DNA of 64,000 nt from Xestospongia muta (GCA_963693285.1 OY848920.1:8158954-8222953); one strand, 5' to 3'; positions 14,806 to 29,433 are shown, counted from the first letter of the stretch. Program-made: numbers and translations. Notes: generated by a model not told the origin, from the sequence alone.

Positions 14806-16354
14806 CAATTGCTGAAAGACTAGTTCAAGAGAAACTCCAATAAACCAGCTTCAAGCTCAAATGAATGGTGCATACATGTCTTGTTTACACACAATTGATG
14901 GATGTGATTCAAATAACATCATAGTATGTATGTTGAATGCAGTTATGGTAGCTCAATTAGACTTCATGTATAACTGTCTGGATTAATTACATTTATAACA
15001 TGAGTAACAAAATAGTATCTTTCAAATTAGATTTATATGACTTAGTTATAGTTAATTGAAAAGACTGTTACATAGCATACTGTAGAAAATTCTTAATGGC
15101 TGATTGTAGACATGTGATTATGTATACCACTAATGATATTGCATAGATACTGTCGTTCATATCATATAAGATTAGCTATTCTTAAAGTGTTCCCTTTCTT
15201 CTTCAGTGTACTATTTACTTAATTATATAATACATATCCTGTATCTAATTTTAGAAATCCATTTTGTCATATGTTTTTTTAGTGCAGTGTTACAGAGCGA
15301 CACGCTCTATGTGCTATCTGTCTTTAGGATAAATCCATGAAGTTTTAAAGTGAGTTTTAAATGTGATTTATCTCAATTTTGCCGAGCGCCTTGATGCGAG
15401 GCCACCGATCTGAACGGGGCAGCAAGATCTCGGGTGGCTCTTGGTGTAATTTGCATATATGATGACATCACCTAAATCCTAAACCAAACCTAACATTATT
15501 AACTCTATGACTTATGGTGATGTCATCACAGGACAAATTGTTACATCATCAGTCAAGTTACACCGAGAAGCACCCAAGATCTCACTTGAATTTCTATATA
15601 ATATAGGGTTCGTTGAGCTTAGGAGTGCAATTATTTGTTTTACTGGAACCTGAACCACAAGTATGATAAAGCATATGATCAATGTATACAAAAATTTGTT
15701 ACAATTGTTAAAGCTTTTTATACAGGACAGACTGTATAAAACATACAAGAAAGAGATCAAAGTTACATTTGTCATTAAATTTAGCCTATCACTACATTAG
15801 GCAAACCCTACGTATCCATGTGTTCCTAGTTGTTATAATTAATCTATGCATGCTTTTAATCAATGCTGTCATATTACTATTTCAATGACACAGTTAAGTT
15901 AGTGAAGTATAAAAATGGTTATTTTGAAGAAATTTCCTGTAGTTATGATAGTAGTATGAGTTATTATTTATTATCATCTTCCTATCCCTATATACCTCCT
16001 AGATTTGGATTTCATGTTGGTTATAATGTATGATTTTTGCTAAAGTTGATTATAGGACTTGCTGAGGTTGTATACGTACCAGAGTAAATGTAGCATTGTA
16101 CACATTATTACATTGTTACACTCTATTGTTGACATAACCATTACAATATGGCAATAATAATTATCAATTGTCATTATGCATTTTATCTGACATGGTAATG
16201 TTTTGACAAACTGGTCACTGATAAGTGTTGATATGATGATTTACAAATGGTGTGTTGTAATGATGTTCCTTACTTCATCAAATATACATATTACTAAGCT
16301 TAAAAGTTAACATAGAATTATCCTTATTGATTATCTTTCATTCTAGGATTCAAT
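14806..16354. other. Intergenic region A-B with a foldback element
   Basis: No gene was recognised. It contains a foldback sequence at 15425-15582 (separate entry) and, at about 16090-16210, a block similar to 7530-7650. The exon of gene B that carries the start codon is preceded by a splice acceptor (TTCTAG at about 16341-16346), which implies an unseen 5' untranslated exon in this interval. Confidence 0.5.
15425..15582. repeat. Foldback (inverted-repeat) element
   Basis: AGATCTCGGGTGGCTCTTGG near 15425 is the imperfect reverse complement of the sequence ending at 15582 (CGAGAAGCACCCAAGATCT). Inner arms GATGACATCACC and GGTGATGTCATC also pair. The segment is clearly richer in GC than its surroundings. 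This is the structure of a small foldback or MITE-type insertion. Confidence 0.6.
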
Positions 16355-19300
16355 ATGTCAGAAGGCACTGTAGAGGATTTCCTTCGATCAGAAGGAATTG
16401 ATCCAACGGAAAAGCTAATGAAGACATTGAAAGACTTAGGAGTGAAAGAGATTTCACATTTAAGTTTATTGAAAGAGAAGGACTTCAGAGATGCAGGTAT
16501 AGATGTTTAGATAATATTAACAATATGTGCATGTGTCTAGTTAATTATATGTAATTTGTACTGATCACTAGCTGATTATTAGGCTGAAATCATATTTTAC
16601 ACATATAAAATGCATTGTCTAGCTCCTATTTATGTCTTTGTGTGAAATTGCGTCAACTAGTTTAAATTTGAATAAATTTATCATGTAGTCAACCCATGGA
16701 TATAGACTCCTATATATTGTTTGTATAAATTTAGATTCCAAAAATATTTCCAATAGTATGAATCGTACAATTTCTAACTATAATAGGTCTCACAGTAGTC
16801 GAAAGTAGACTATTGGTGCATGCTTGTAAAGAACTCTTAGCTATTGAAGATCAAGTTGGCCCTTCAAAAGAAATGCCATCATTGCAGGGATGTACTCATA
16901 GATTTAAGGATCCCCTACCTATACGTCAACATTATGAACAACCACCAGCTGAGTCCTTTGTCATACCTAAGCCTACTATAAAAATTGGCTACATTCTTTG
17001 TCGAGATTTATTCACACATAATCAGGAGATGTCCTATATATCCATTAACCCTAAACATGATAAAATGGAGTTCCTAATTAGCCAGATATGTGACAGCAAT
17101 GGTATATCAGAAACACTGTTAACATTAGAGTTGTTCAGCCAGTCAGGTTATCCACTTAATGTGAATGCTTACACAATGAAATGTGAGTTGGATATCATTT
17201 TGAATAATAAGATGGTACTATTACTCTATATAGTCACTGTGGAACAATGGAAAATCCAGGATGGTGACACCTTTTTTGCCTTCATACGTCGGAAGGAACA
17301 ACCTACATTCATATTTGATGAATTAAAAGAAAGTGACACCCTTGACCCAATCAAAGGTATAAATTGCCATATTTGCTCTTGTACCTAAGCATTGATAGGC
17401 CCGAGTAATATCAAAATCATCTGTGAGCTATTTGGTGTTCTACCTATCAATGTGAACCTTCGTAAACTCCACATTGATACACTTCTGAAAAAAGTAGCAC
17501 GAATAATTCAGATACCACCAAAATATCTTGAGTTACATAAAAGGTATACAATGCATCTGTTTATATTTCATATGCAATAGCACTCATTCTGGGTCTATTA
17601 TTGTTAATGTAAAAATGTTTAACACTGACGTGACTCATCTTGAAGTACTACATTGTACATCAATAACAGAATGACTCTATGTGGCAATACTCATTTATTG
17701 TACACTGGATTTACAAACATAATAGAATATTCATTACAACATCTTATTACTGTAGTGTGTCTGAACATAGTCATCTCACTGATGAAGATATAAGCAATTT
17801 AAGAGATGGTGACACATTAATTCTAAGGCTGAAATCTGTGCATAATTTATTGGTGAATTATGGGAAATCAAGTTACATTCCATTCCATGAACAAACAGAC
17901 AAAGGCCTGGCTAAATTCTATTCAATTTTACGCTATTTGGTAAGAGATTGTGAAATTTATTGAAGCGAAAAATTTTTGCAGGCTAAACAAACTGACTTAA
18001 GTCACCGTGCTATAGTTACTGTTGTAATGTTTACGGAATGTCCACCACTGGTGACAGCACTTCATCATTTACTAAATGGTCATGCTATTTCACATTTGTC
18101 ATATCTGGTACAATCTATTATGCATGTACAATCATGATATCTTTGAAATTTATGCAGGTGGCTCTTGTTGAAGGATTTTTTTTCTTATCTCGTGCTCTCC
18201 TGGAGTATTTCTGTGACAAAGGTCTACAACATCATTTTATCACTATACAATTACTCGACATATAGCTTTTACTTGTCTCTGTAGTTTGTTTTCATTAGGT
18301 TTTAAGCACATTCAGTACAATTAATGGCCTGCATATGTTCATAATTGTATTTTTTACATATAGTACAACTGGAACAAACATTTGAATTCAGTGACTATGT
18401 TTTTGGACTTATCCTAAAACTATCAAAGGTAACTTTATTGTCTATAATAAATATATTTATTATTTGTGCTGCATAGGAGACAAATAATGATAACTTAGTT
18501 GATTTTAAAAGGATTAATTTGACTTGCCCTATCACTACTAGAAAAATTTTGCAGCCTGTTTATATTGAAAACCAGTCATACGAGTACGAAGCAGCAAAAG
18601 AAAAAATTATAAGTAAGTTTCATTGACAATACTACTTCAAGAACCAGACTCTATGACATTAGATAACGAAGCTCTCCCTGAATGTGATGAAGTAGATATT
18701 ACTGAAGCAGATTTGTTGCATGATGAAGAACTTGAACATTACCTCATTACCTCTGCATTCAGTCCTATTGAAGAGATTTATGTCTTGGAACCTAAACATG
18801 GGTCAAAAGTGTAAGTTGTTGTTATTGCAATTTTCACGTTTTATTTTCTTTTTAAGGCAAATTCCACCAATACTTGTTCCATGTACTTGGAAAGAACTAA
18901 AAGAAAGTGTAACACTTTTGAAAGTAATACCACCCAGTCAAACACCCATGAAAAACACACTGACATATATCTCTGGTGGTATGATATTCTTTTAAAGTAA
19001 ACAAGCTTACAATCATAACAGGTTACTTTGTTGTGGTTGCTGACACTACTAAGAGCAATGAAGTACATGTGGTTATCTATAATGCACTTACTTGTAAAGA
19101 GGAAATGTATACTCTGGACCAAATGAGGGGATTTTTTTGGTATGTTTCTTAATTATTTGATACTATAATCATGTCAATAAACTAAACTTATAGCTCAGAT
19201 CAAAATACAATTACACATGACCTTGCCAATTTTCTTCGTGCAAAACTCAAATGTATGTTGTCAGATGATTTTCCCTTATTACCAAAGTACAACATACAAT

Positions 19301-21544
19301 TATATTGATCACAACCACTTGTACCTTAATTAGTGTTGTTACTGAGCAAGCAGAAAATATTGAAGAGATCACTAAAGAACCAAAAGAAGCAATAATGGTA
19401 TTATCAAATAAATATATGTCACCAGGTATGTTGTAACCTACATTATAGGTTCTTCTAGACACAAGTTTATCAATGAAAAAACCAATTTTCAATGAGCGGT
19501 ACGTATCACCATAAACTTAGTTATATGTATTGAATCGTAATATAGGGATGCTGAATACACCAGAATTATAGCAGCAAGTAACTTCTTTATGGCTTTTGCT
19601 ACTCGAACAGAGGCATATGAGTTTGATCATGTCATTGGTGTCATCTGTTTTAATACTGAAGTCAAGCAAATCTTACCTCTATGTGAAAGTATATCACAAT
19701 TCAAGGTCAGTATAAAAAATCTTTTAGAGTATTTTAATATTTTCAATTTAAGTCTGTTCTTGAGGGCATTAATGACATTGTACCTACTGGTGAAACTGCT
19801 TTATATGATGCACTGAAGAAAGCAGCAGAAACTTTATCAAATTTTGGCTCAAAATACCCTCTATGTCTGAAGTAAGTTCACTTAGGTACAGAGTAATTTT
19901 ATTTGATTACTTAGGAGAATATTGTGTCTAACTGATGGTAATGATAATAACTCAAGAACAAAAGCTTTTGAAGCAGTCAATATCCTTCGAGTAATTTTCT
20001 TTATATAATAGTCTAATACTTTTGCATTTAGTCAAAAGATATTATCGTTGATACCATCTTGATAACAGGACCAAAAGGAAACGACACTCAAAAAGCAATA
20101 TGTCATGCTACAGGTTATAAAGAAACTCATAATCAGTTATGCAATTTAATTATTTAGGGGGTTGGTGTTTCATTCCTTTAAGTTGTAAAGAAGGAACAAG
20201 ATTATTTGAAATGGAGGTTCTTCTCTCATTTAGGCAAAGAAGTAACACTGCAAAACCAACTCAGATCCCTAGTCGAGTAAATTAATATAAAGAGACATAG
20301 TATGATAATTCCCTATTAAAATTTACATGTAGGCTGAATTTAAAAATATGGAAGCTGATGACTATGAATCTACTGATCCTTTTTCATTTCAAAGTCAATT
20401 TGTTATGGAACTTGATGAAACCACTACTTGCTCTGTTAAACGGTAAGTATTTTATGTGACATTTTATTGAGTTAATTTCCCTACAGAATGGTGTTACTGG
20501 CTTCCCTTGTGGGTGGTGAAAAAACTATCATTTCTAGCCAGAAGCCTCATGTTAAACGTATTTTGCAAGAAATGAAAAAATATGAAAAGAACCGTCATGA
20601 ACATTTTGCAATATTTCCAGATGAAAGCAAGTGAGAGGCTTAAAGTAATTAGGATATGATGTTACTTGAGTTATTATAGTGTTTGTCATTGGAAAATACT
20701 CATGAAAGGAGATGAAAGCACACCTTATGGAGGTTAGTATACATCATTTGTTATATCTATATGATATCATTGTTTTCTATTTCATTGTTTTCTTCATTGA
20801 ATCAGGTGTTTATCTACTCTTTGCCAAGTTTCCTGACAATTATCCATATAAACCTCCTGAAATTAGATTTGTGACACCGGTCAGACATCTTTGCTGTCTT
20901 CTTACCAATTTCTGTTTTATTATATTATAGATATATCATTGTAACATCAACTCTATGGGACGTATATGTCATCCCATACTAGGAAGGAACTATATACCTA
21001 GTTTGTCAATCAGAGAAATTTTTGGTCTTTTAATGGCACCTGAGCCTGATGATCCTTTGGATAGGTGATAATAACAATGTTATAATCAATTTACATAATC
21101 CTCTTGTAGCATATTGGCCGAGGAATACCACACCAATAGACAGACCTATATGACAAAGGCACGAGACCTAGATAGACAAAAAGCACGTCAAATATCTTGG
21201 GAAGATTATATTAAGGCAAGTTATTAGAAAGGGTTCCACCTTTATCAGATCAGATCTTAGAAGAATATTTATAGTAATTGTTATATTAACACATTTAGGA
21301 ACTGACAGAAGAATCAGCTGATGTTGCTGAAGAGCTCAAATGTCCACTAACTGGTCAACTCTTTAATGATCCTGTCTCCACTCCCTATGGCCATACTTAT
21401 GAACGACGTGCTCTGCTTGAATATATGGCATCTCATAATAACATTGATCCAAAAGCTGGAAGACCCCTTTGTCTTCAAGATTTGAGAACACAGAGAGAAT
21501 TGAAGGCCATTGCTAACAACTTTCGGATGTCTAAATTACTCTAA
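16355..21544 (+). CDS. Array gene B: SAM-like / Ubl-Ubl / vWA / E2 / U-box protein
   Basis: It has the same exon plan and domain order as gene A. The first exon begins MSEGTVEDFLRSEG and reads SAM-like. Beta-grasp segments lie at 16980-17300 and 17400-17850. The half U-box motif LTCPITTRKILQPV is at 18478-18613. The vWA is at 19450-20280 with DTSLS, GETALYDAL and LTDGND all present. The E2 is at 20485-21214 with NINSMGRICHPILGR. The U-box (CPLTGQLFNDPV, YGHTYERRALLEY) is at 21299-21544. I followed the splice junctions and found no stop or frame break, so it looks functional. Relative to its paralogues the E2 lacks four residues (DQIF) in the helix after the active site. It is followed by a relic of dihydrodiol dehydrogenase, as genes D and E are followed by intact copies. 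Confidence 0.83.
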
Positions 21545-21808
21545 AATTATATTTGCTAGTATTATGAGCTTTACAAGAACTTGTGGTATTGCTTTATCAA
21601 TTATTGTTGCATGTAATTTATGCTGTATTTCTCGTTTAGATCTAAGTAAAATATGGCTGGTTGAGTTTGAATGGCAAATACCATGTTATATCAACGTTCA
21701 TATGCCCTTGAGTGGACAATCACTCCAATAAATTTATCATAAATATAGATCTTTAGCACCAAGATTGTAAGAAAACTTAATAAAATAGTAAGAAACACTA
21801 AGTCATTG

Positions 21809-22128
21809 GTTATAGTAAACCACACTCATTTGTTCATCACCTCATCCATGATATTACCAACTAACTGCGTCTCTTTTAAAGGAAGTATAGCACTCTCCTT
21901 CCTTCTTGTAGACACTTACATACTTCTTCATCTTCATAACCCATACCCTCATTATTAGCAAACTTGGTAGATAAATATGACTTTGGTAGAGGGAACTTAA
22001 CACCATCTGGTGTCTTAAGTTTTGTAGAACACCAGAATCATTTAGGAACTTTTAAATCACCTTTTGTACCAGAAACAAGTGCTTCACAAGGCAAAACTAC
22101 AATAACACTACATGTAAGTCAAACAACA
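21809..22128 (-). pseudogene. Dihydrodiol dehydrogenase relic (C-terminal part)
   Basis: On the minus strand this matches the C-terminal part of the two intact dehydrogenase genes (38420-39418, 61095-62093) over about 320 bases, with many substitutions and small indels. The rest of the gene is missing. It sits about 265 bases downstream of gene B on the opposite strand, in the same relative place as the intact copies after D and E. Confidence 0.85.
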
Positions 22129-24098
22129 CAAACCTTGCCAGTTTTCAACACTTAAAGTAGGACTACCTCTGTGTGCTTCATATATCCTTAATAGCCCCTC
22201 CCAGTCATGAAAGGCTGTCTACATCCTACCATCACCATAGTTACACAACATTTAATTACTTTAAAATAGAGCTAATAAACAAGAAATGACACGCAATATT
22301 AAGATAGTTACAAAATGTCTGAAAAATCTTCATGAAGATATTGTGATGGTAGCTAGCCATGGTTTAATAAAAGTAGTAGTCACACTCACTATAAAGTAGA
22401 GGGCATCATCTTTCAAATGTTGACAATTTAGAAAGGAAAAAGGAGAGAGATGAGAATGAGAAATAAACTTGTAAAAACTTTGTCTGGTTCCATATTTTTT
22501 CTCACTACTCTCTGTGTGAACAATAGTGGTGTAAATTCATTGAACTTAATGACATAATTCTTATGGTTTTTATCTTCTAGTTGGTTAAGAAGCTCCACAG
22601 TGAGTAAGATCCAAAAACAATGCAAAGCTATAGTAGAGCCTATACTTAATAATAAGTAAGGTAGTAGTATTTCAATAATAAGTCAGTAAGACCTTTAGCC
22701 AGTGAATAGATTTTCTTAGCTATTAACATAACACTGCTTTCAATTAATGAGGAGCTAGTTTTGCTAATAAGCTTTCTCAGTATACCAGACAACTAAGCAG
22801 CCTTATTATTACATGTAATCACATACATGAAGCGTTCTTTGTGATCACGGGTTCTTCTAAATGTGACAGATTTACAATAGTGACTCCAACTTTCACTGTC
22901 TCAACTCTGGACTTGGAAATTATGAAGTGAAGACTTTCAATGTGAATTTGGTGTCTGGTCCTATCAAGCAAGCAAGAGTTAAAATACTGACTTACATGTT
23001 CATGCAGGCTACATTATATAGCGTATTATTTGTATAAGTGTAGCTATTTATGTCATGCACAGAATAAGCTTACATATGTCCATATATGGTCACAATCACT
23101 GCACACTATCCATATCCTGTTTCTAATTTTAGAAATCTTACTTTTTGTGCGGTAGGGATAATCTTTGCTAGTTCTTCAGTGAGAAAAAAACAACATTGAA
23201 GTGTGGCAGAGGCTCTTTGTATAGCTACATCATCTGTTATTATATCGGTTATAGAAGAGATGTTTTGAAGTTCTTTAAAGGTATATATTTCATATTTTGT
23301 GAAATTAATAGATACAATCATGTACTAGTACAATCCAATCTATATTAATCCTAGATTTTACTGACTTTGACCATCATACTTTTCATTGCTAGCAAATGAA
23401 AAGTATAACTGAAATATTATAAGCTGTTGTTCCCTAATAATGATAAATGTTACTCTTCTTTGCCTCACACCATTTTCAGAAAATCAAGAATTAATTCTTT
23501 GTACTTTGTCACTACATTATGTTATGAATAGTGATGATGAGGAAATGACCCTATCCTTGATACAAACACAAGTATAACATAATGCTATTGTTTTGGCTTT
23601 CAGTGTATATATTCTTATAATATAAATAATCTCCATCTATTCTATTATATAATGCATGGTACAGACAAAATGTGTATGGGAACCTCAGTGAAATGTTTTC
23701 GTAACAGCTGTTTTAGTTATTTTCAATGTATAAACTACTTATAAATCATTTAATTATAAATTTTTATAAGCATCATACTTTTTACATTAGTATTTGTGAC
23801 ATATATCACAAAACCATCTAAGCTGATCAAATAAATAGAACTCTATACATAAACACTTTATATATAACCATTTCCTTAAAATGGTCACCCATTTTGCTTA
23901 GGTTGTAAATATCTACAAACAATGACAAAGCAACTATTCACTCTATAGTAGTAGTTTACACAATGACAAGCATATTCAGCATGTCTGTACAATCTGAATT
24001 TATGATTACGTTGCATTCTAAATGTAAGAATTTGTAAACAAGTTATCCTTTTATTGCTGTCTCATCATATTAGTGTTGTTTTTATTGAAATACTGCAG
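22129..24098. other. Intergenic region B-C, upstream block shared with gene A
   Basis: From about 22620 to 23560 this is a diverged collinear copy of 6240-7020. No gene was recognised. The first coding exon of gene C follows a TGCAG acceptor, so an upstream non-coding exon is likely somewhere here. Confidence 0.65.
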
Positions 24099-27000
24099 AT
24101 GTCAGCTATTAAGGAATTCCTGGAGAAAAATCGAATAGAAGCATCTCCAAATTTAATAGAAAAATTACAAAAACTTGGAATTAGGGATGTGACTGATTTG
24201 GAACATCTAGAACATGATGATTTAGATGATGAGGGTATGTAGGTTAATAACTGACTTTATTTACTTTAATTATAAGATATTTTGAAAATGTTTGGTTTTG
24301 ATGCAATATTTTAATATATGGTTGGGAATAAAGTACATGTACTTGATTATATATATATACATATATATATATATCACCAAAACGTTTATTCCTTAACCGT
24401 TGTTAACATTATTCTTTTTATAACCAGATCTTTCTGTTATTGATAAAAGAAAACTTATGAAAGCATGTGAGTCATTGAAACAACCTTCTCCTTCTAATGC
24501 TTCAGTAACAATGCCAACTAGTGCTTTTCCAACATCAAATTTTGTTTCATATATGCCTCCACATCATTTACATCCTACAAACATACAATATTATGATGTC
24601 TCATCTTCTCACGTATATCCTCCTGTAAGACCACCCCCCAACTTACAACATCAATATAAGCGATATCAAAAGAAGGCTCCTTCTCCAAATCCTGGTTTCA
24701 AAATTCGTTATGTCCTGTGCACTGACTTGTTTATTAACAATCAAGAGGAATTGTTTTTATGTGTTCAACCAGAAGGAGATACAATGGAGCATCTTATTAA
24801 TCTCATATGTCATACCCACAGTATACCTGAATCCTTGACACTGGAATTATTCAGTGAAGAGGGTTCTCCACTCAACGTTAATAGCTTTACAATGAAAAGT
24901 AAGCAAGTGTTGCATCTTTACAATTTAGTACTAAAAACACTACCATTGGGAAGTGGAAAATGTCTTATATTACAAATACTATATTTTCCTTATTGTAGTG
25001 ACCTTAGCACAATGGAATATTGAAAATGACGATGGGTTTTATGCCTTTTTACGCCGCAAAGAACAACCTTTTTGGAAAGTTGATGAAATAAATGATAGTG
25101 ACTTATTGGATCCTCAAAAATGTATGCATAGACCTAAGAATTTATATTAGCAATGCATGCAATGTGAAATATTTTAAAGGTAAAATGATTCTTGTATTTT
25201 GCAACCTATTTGTATGTTGTGTTGCTATGTCAATAACTATCACTCTGTCAATATACAGATATTATTTCATTCCAACAGGTTCAAACACTTTAAAGATTGT
25301 CAGTCAAGTTTTCGGAATTTTTACCATTAAACTTGATCTTCAAAAAGCAAATGTTGATACCATTATCAAGAAAGCAGCGCAATGCACTGGTGTTCCACCA
25401 CAATATCTTCAACTATACCCAAAGTATAATCACATTTTACTAATGATGAATATATTTTATTCTTTGTCTGCAATGATTAGATTAGAAGAATACAAGGCTA
25501 TTTCTGATATTAATAGCATCAATGATGATGATACATTAATTTTGAGATTGAAGCCTCCTCACAAACTGTTGCGAAACTATGGCAAAGACAGCTACATACC
25601 TATGCAGGAGCAAACAATGAAAGGGATTGCAAAATTTTATTCTATTTTACGTCATTTGGTAATTTTACTTATACCCTCCATTACAAAATGTGCTATTGCA
25701 TTTCAGGCTCATGATGACAAAATAGATCACAATGCTGTTGTAGCAGGAGTAATGAAGTTGACTGAATGTCCACCACTGGCTACTGCTCTTCACCACATTT
25801 TAACTTTTCAAACGTTTTCATATCTCTCATATTTGGTAACTATAGGTTGCTTTAAAACTATATTGGTTATTACTTATAGGTTGCTTTGTATGAAGGGTTT
25901 TACTACCTGTCACGAGCAATTTTGACATTTTTTTGCAATGGTAAGAACTGTTCTGCATACATGCATAACTGTCATCAATTTTGTATTCTTTCGGCATATA
26001 TTAGTTCAATTGGAACGAACTTTTGAATTCAGTGATTATATTTTCGGCCTTATTCTGAAGCTAGCTCAGGTATTGTAAAGGACCCTTTATTTTAACTCTA
26101 TCATCTAATTTATATGTAGTCAATAAAAAATGATGACTTATTGACTTTTACACCAATGCGTCTGACATGTCCAAAAACAAAGAGAAGACTCATTAATCCA
26201 GTGTCTGTGAGAAACAAGTTCACATATGAAGAGATAGCAGTGAAAAAATTAATTGCTGGTAATCATAATTGTTTAATTACTTAAGCATGAAATTGAGATA
26301 ACAATAATATTAGATAATGAAGCTCTTCCAGGATGTGATTTGGTGGGCATTACTGTGGAAGATTTGCATCCTAATAAACAGATGGAGCGTTATCTTATCT
26401 CATGTGCTTTCATCTCTATTCAAGTAGTTATATTGGAAAGAAAGTACCAATCAAAACTGTATGCTTAGATATCTTTTTGTTAGTTTTAGTCATTTTATTC
26501 TCATAGGAGAATTCCACCAATATCAATTCCATGTACATTGAAGGAACTTGCTGAAAGTGTTGCATGCTTGGAAATTACATCACCAGGATGTGAATTTGCT
26601 AACAGAAATGTTCTAACTTATATAACTGATGGTACATATAATGTTAGTCTATATTATAGACAAATGAATATTAATTATATAGGCCAATTTGCTGTGTTCA
26701 CTGATATTAACAAAGGTAATGAACTGACAAAAGTTCTCTACAATCCAGTCAGTTGTGAAGAAGAAATATATACTTTGGAACAGATGAAAGGATTTGTATG
26801 GTATGTATTAGCAATGAGCAATTTAAATTAGTGGTCTGCTATCATAGTTCTGATAAAAAGAAAATAACACATAACCTGGTTGACTTTCTTAATGCCAAAT
26901 TGAAAGCAAGAATATCTGAAGATTCAATAAGGTTGTCAATGTTATCTACTGTTGTTATACATGAGCAAAAAGACATAAAAGAAATTACAAGAGAACCAAA

Positions 27001-29433
27001 GGAAGCTATTATGGTAACTATAAAATATTTCAGTTAATTCTTAAATATACTTAACAAGCAGAATACTTTATTATGTTATTACTGGTAGATACTTCTTGAC
27101 ACAAGTGATTCAATGGATTCTCCAATATTTGATGATCGGTATACATGTACATTACAAGTTTTTTTTAATATTGTGTACATCTTTATAATAGAATAAAAGG
27201 ATACAAACGTATTAGAGCAGCTCGAGATTTTTTTGCTGCTTTTGCTAATCGTACACAGGCTTATGAATATCATCATGTCATTGGTGTTATTTGCTTCAAC
27301 ACTCAAATCAAAGTAGCTTTACCTCTGTGTGAAGTGATATCTCAATTCAAGGTTATAGTTTGTACTGTCAACTTAAGATAATATAACATACCTATATATT
27401 ATAGTCTGTCCTTGAAGGGACTGATACCGTAATATCAGGAATGACTGCTTTGTATGATGCTATGAAAAAGGCCAGTGAAATATTGAATGAATTTGGATCA
27501 AAGCATCCACTTTGTATTAAGTGAGGATATATGTTTAATGATGTATCTGATATAATTATACTCACATCATGTTATAGGAGAATCCTTTGCTTAACTGACG
27601 GCCAGGATAATATGTCCAAGATTACTCCATTTCAAGTTGCCAAACTACTCCAGGTAATGTGCTTACATATATGGTGTGGATAAAAATTATTATATAGAAC
27701 AAAAATCATTTATATCTCAACAAAATTGATGTATAATATAATTTTACAAAACATTGAAGAATATATTTAATTGATTACATATGCCAAACTATTAAGTGCA
27801 TCTTAGATAATTTTATATGTATGCATCTTAATACTTTGTAATTTATATGGTTAGATTAACCAAATCCATTTCTAAAAATCTATCTTATTTTCTGTAGTCA
27901 CAGGACATAATTCTTGACACAGTATTAATAACAGGTTCAACAGGTTACCCAGCTCAAAGAGCAATTTGCCATGCAACAGGTCATTTAATTATGTAATTCA
28001 TTAATCTTATAACATGTTTACTGTAGCTGGGTTTTGTTTTCTGCCTACAAGTGTTCCAGAAGGGATGAGATTGTTTGAAATGGAAGTTCTTCTTTCCATT
28101 GCAGAGAGAAACAAAGTCACCAAGCCAACACTCACAACTGAGGTAAATATATACAATAAGTCAATATTATTTTAATTGACCTTATATAAATTGTTTCAGG
28201 ATGACTTCAAAAAGCTGCAAACTAATGACTATGATTCTAATGATCCATTTTCTTTTCGAAGTCTATTTTTTGAGGGGCTTGACAAGACTATGTGTTGCTC
28301 AGCTAGACGGTATGATACACAGCATCCATTATTTGTATTATTTGATCTAAAACAGTATGATATTGCTAGCAACTTTCCGGAGTAATGAGCATGGCACTAT
28401 TTCTAAGCAGAAATCTCATGTAGAACAGGTCATGTTAGAAATGAACAAATACATTAAGAACCCACATGAGTACATTGAGATATTTCCAAGCCAAAACAAG
28501 TAGGTCAATATAGATAATGGCACAGATCACATTAAATCATTTTTCTCCAGTGTGTGCAATTGGAAGATATTATTGAGAGCACCAGATGGTACACCTTATG
28601 AAAAAGGTGACTAATATTTCTCTTAATATTGCCCTAGTTGTAAAATAGAAGATTCAAATATCTACCCATCCATCTAATACATGACTAGTATATCATGGAT
28701 TTATCATTGCAGGAATTTACCTGCTTTTTGCCAAGTTCCCTGAGAACTATCCATACAAGGCTCCAGAAATAAGATTTGTAACACCAGTAAGAGCAACAGT
28801 CACTATATTGAGTTTCAAGTGTTTTAATCCATATTTATCATTGCAACATCAACTCAATGGGACGTATATGTCATCCCATACTAGGACGGAATTACATACC
28901 TAGTTTGTCAATCAGAGAAATTTTTGACCAAATTTTTGGTCTTTTAATGGCACCTGAGCCTGATAATCCTTTGGATAGGTACTTAAAATATGTATGATGT
29001 AGTATTATTATTAATATATCCCAGTGTATTGGCTGAGGAATACCACACTAATAAAGATGAATACATGAGGAAGGCACGAGAATTGAACAAACAAAAGGCT
29101 TGTGATATATCTTGGGAACAATACAAAAAAGTAGGTCCTATACAACCAACCTTCTTAGATAGTTGGTATGTATTACTTTAGACCCTTTCTGAAGACACGG
29201 TTGATGTTGCTGAGGAACTTACATGTCCTTTGACCATGAAGTTATTTGAAGATCCTGTCTTAACTCCATATGGTCATACTTATGAACGACGTGCTCTGCT
29301 TGACTATATGAGGCGAAACAACAACCAAGATCCAAAAGCTAAAAAATATCTCCGTCCTGAAGATTTGAGGCCCCAAACATTAATTAAGAAAATTGCTGAT
29401 GACTTTCGAAAGACTAACTTGCATGTACTTTAA
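24099..29433 (+). CDS. Array gene C: SAM-like / Ubl-Ubl / vWA / E2 / U-box protein
   Basis: This is the most divergent member but collinear with the others. The SAM-like exon starts MSAIKEFLEKNRIEA. A proline- and tyrosine-rich linker (about 24480-24690) longer than in the paralogues follows. Beta-grasp segments are at 24700-25090 and 25279-25560. The half U-box motif is altered to LTCPKTKRRLINPV (26120-26258). The vWA (27090-28140) keeps DTSDS, GMTALYDAM and LTDGQD. The E2 (about 28372-29130) keeps HCNINSMGRICHPILGR. The U-box (29180-29433) has CPLTMKLFEDPV and YGHTYERRALLDY. All junctions checked stay in frame. The first MS was chosen as start by alignment, although an upstream in-frame ATG exists at 24054. 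Divergence in the linker and half U-box suggests an older branch of the array. Confidence 0.82.
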
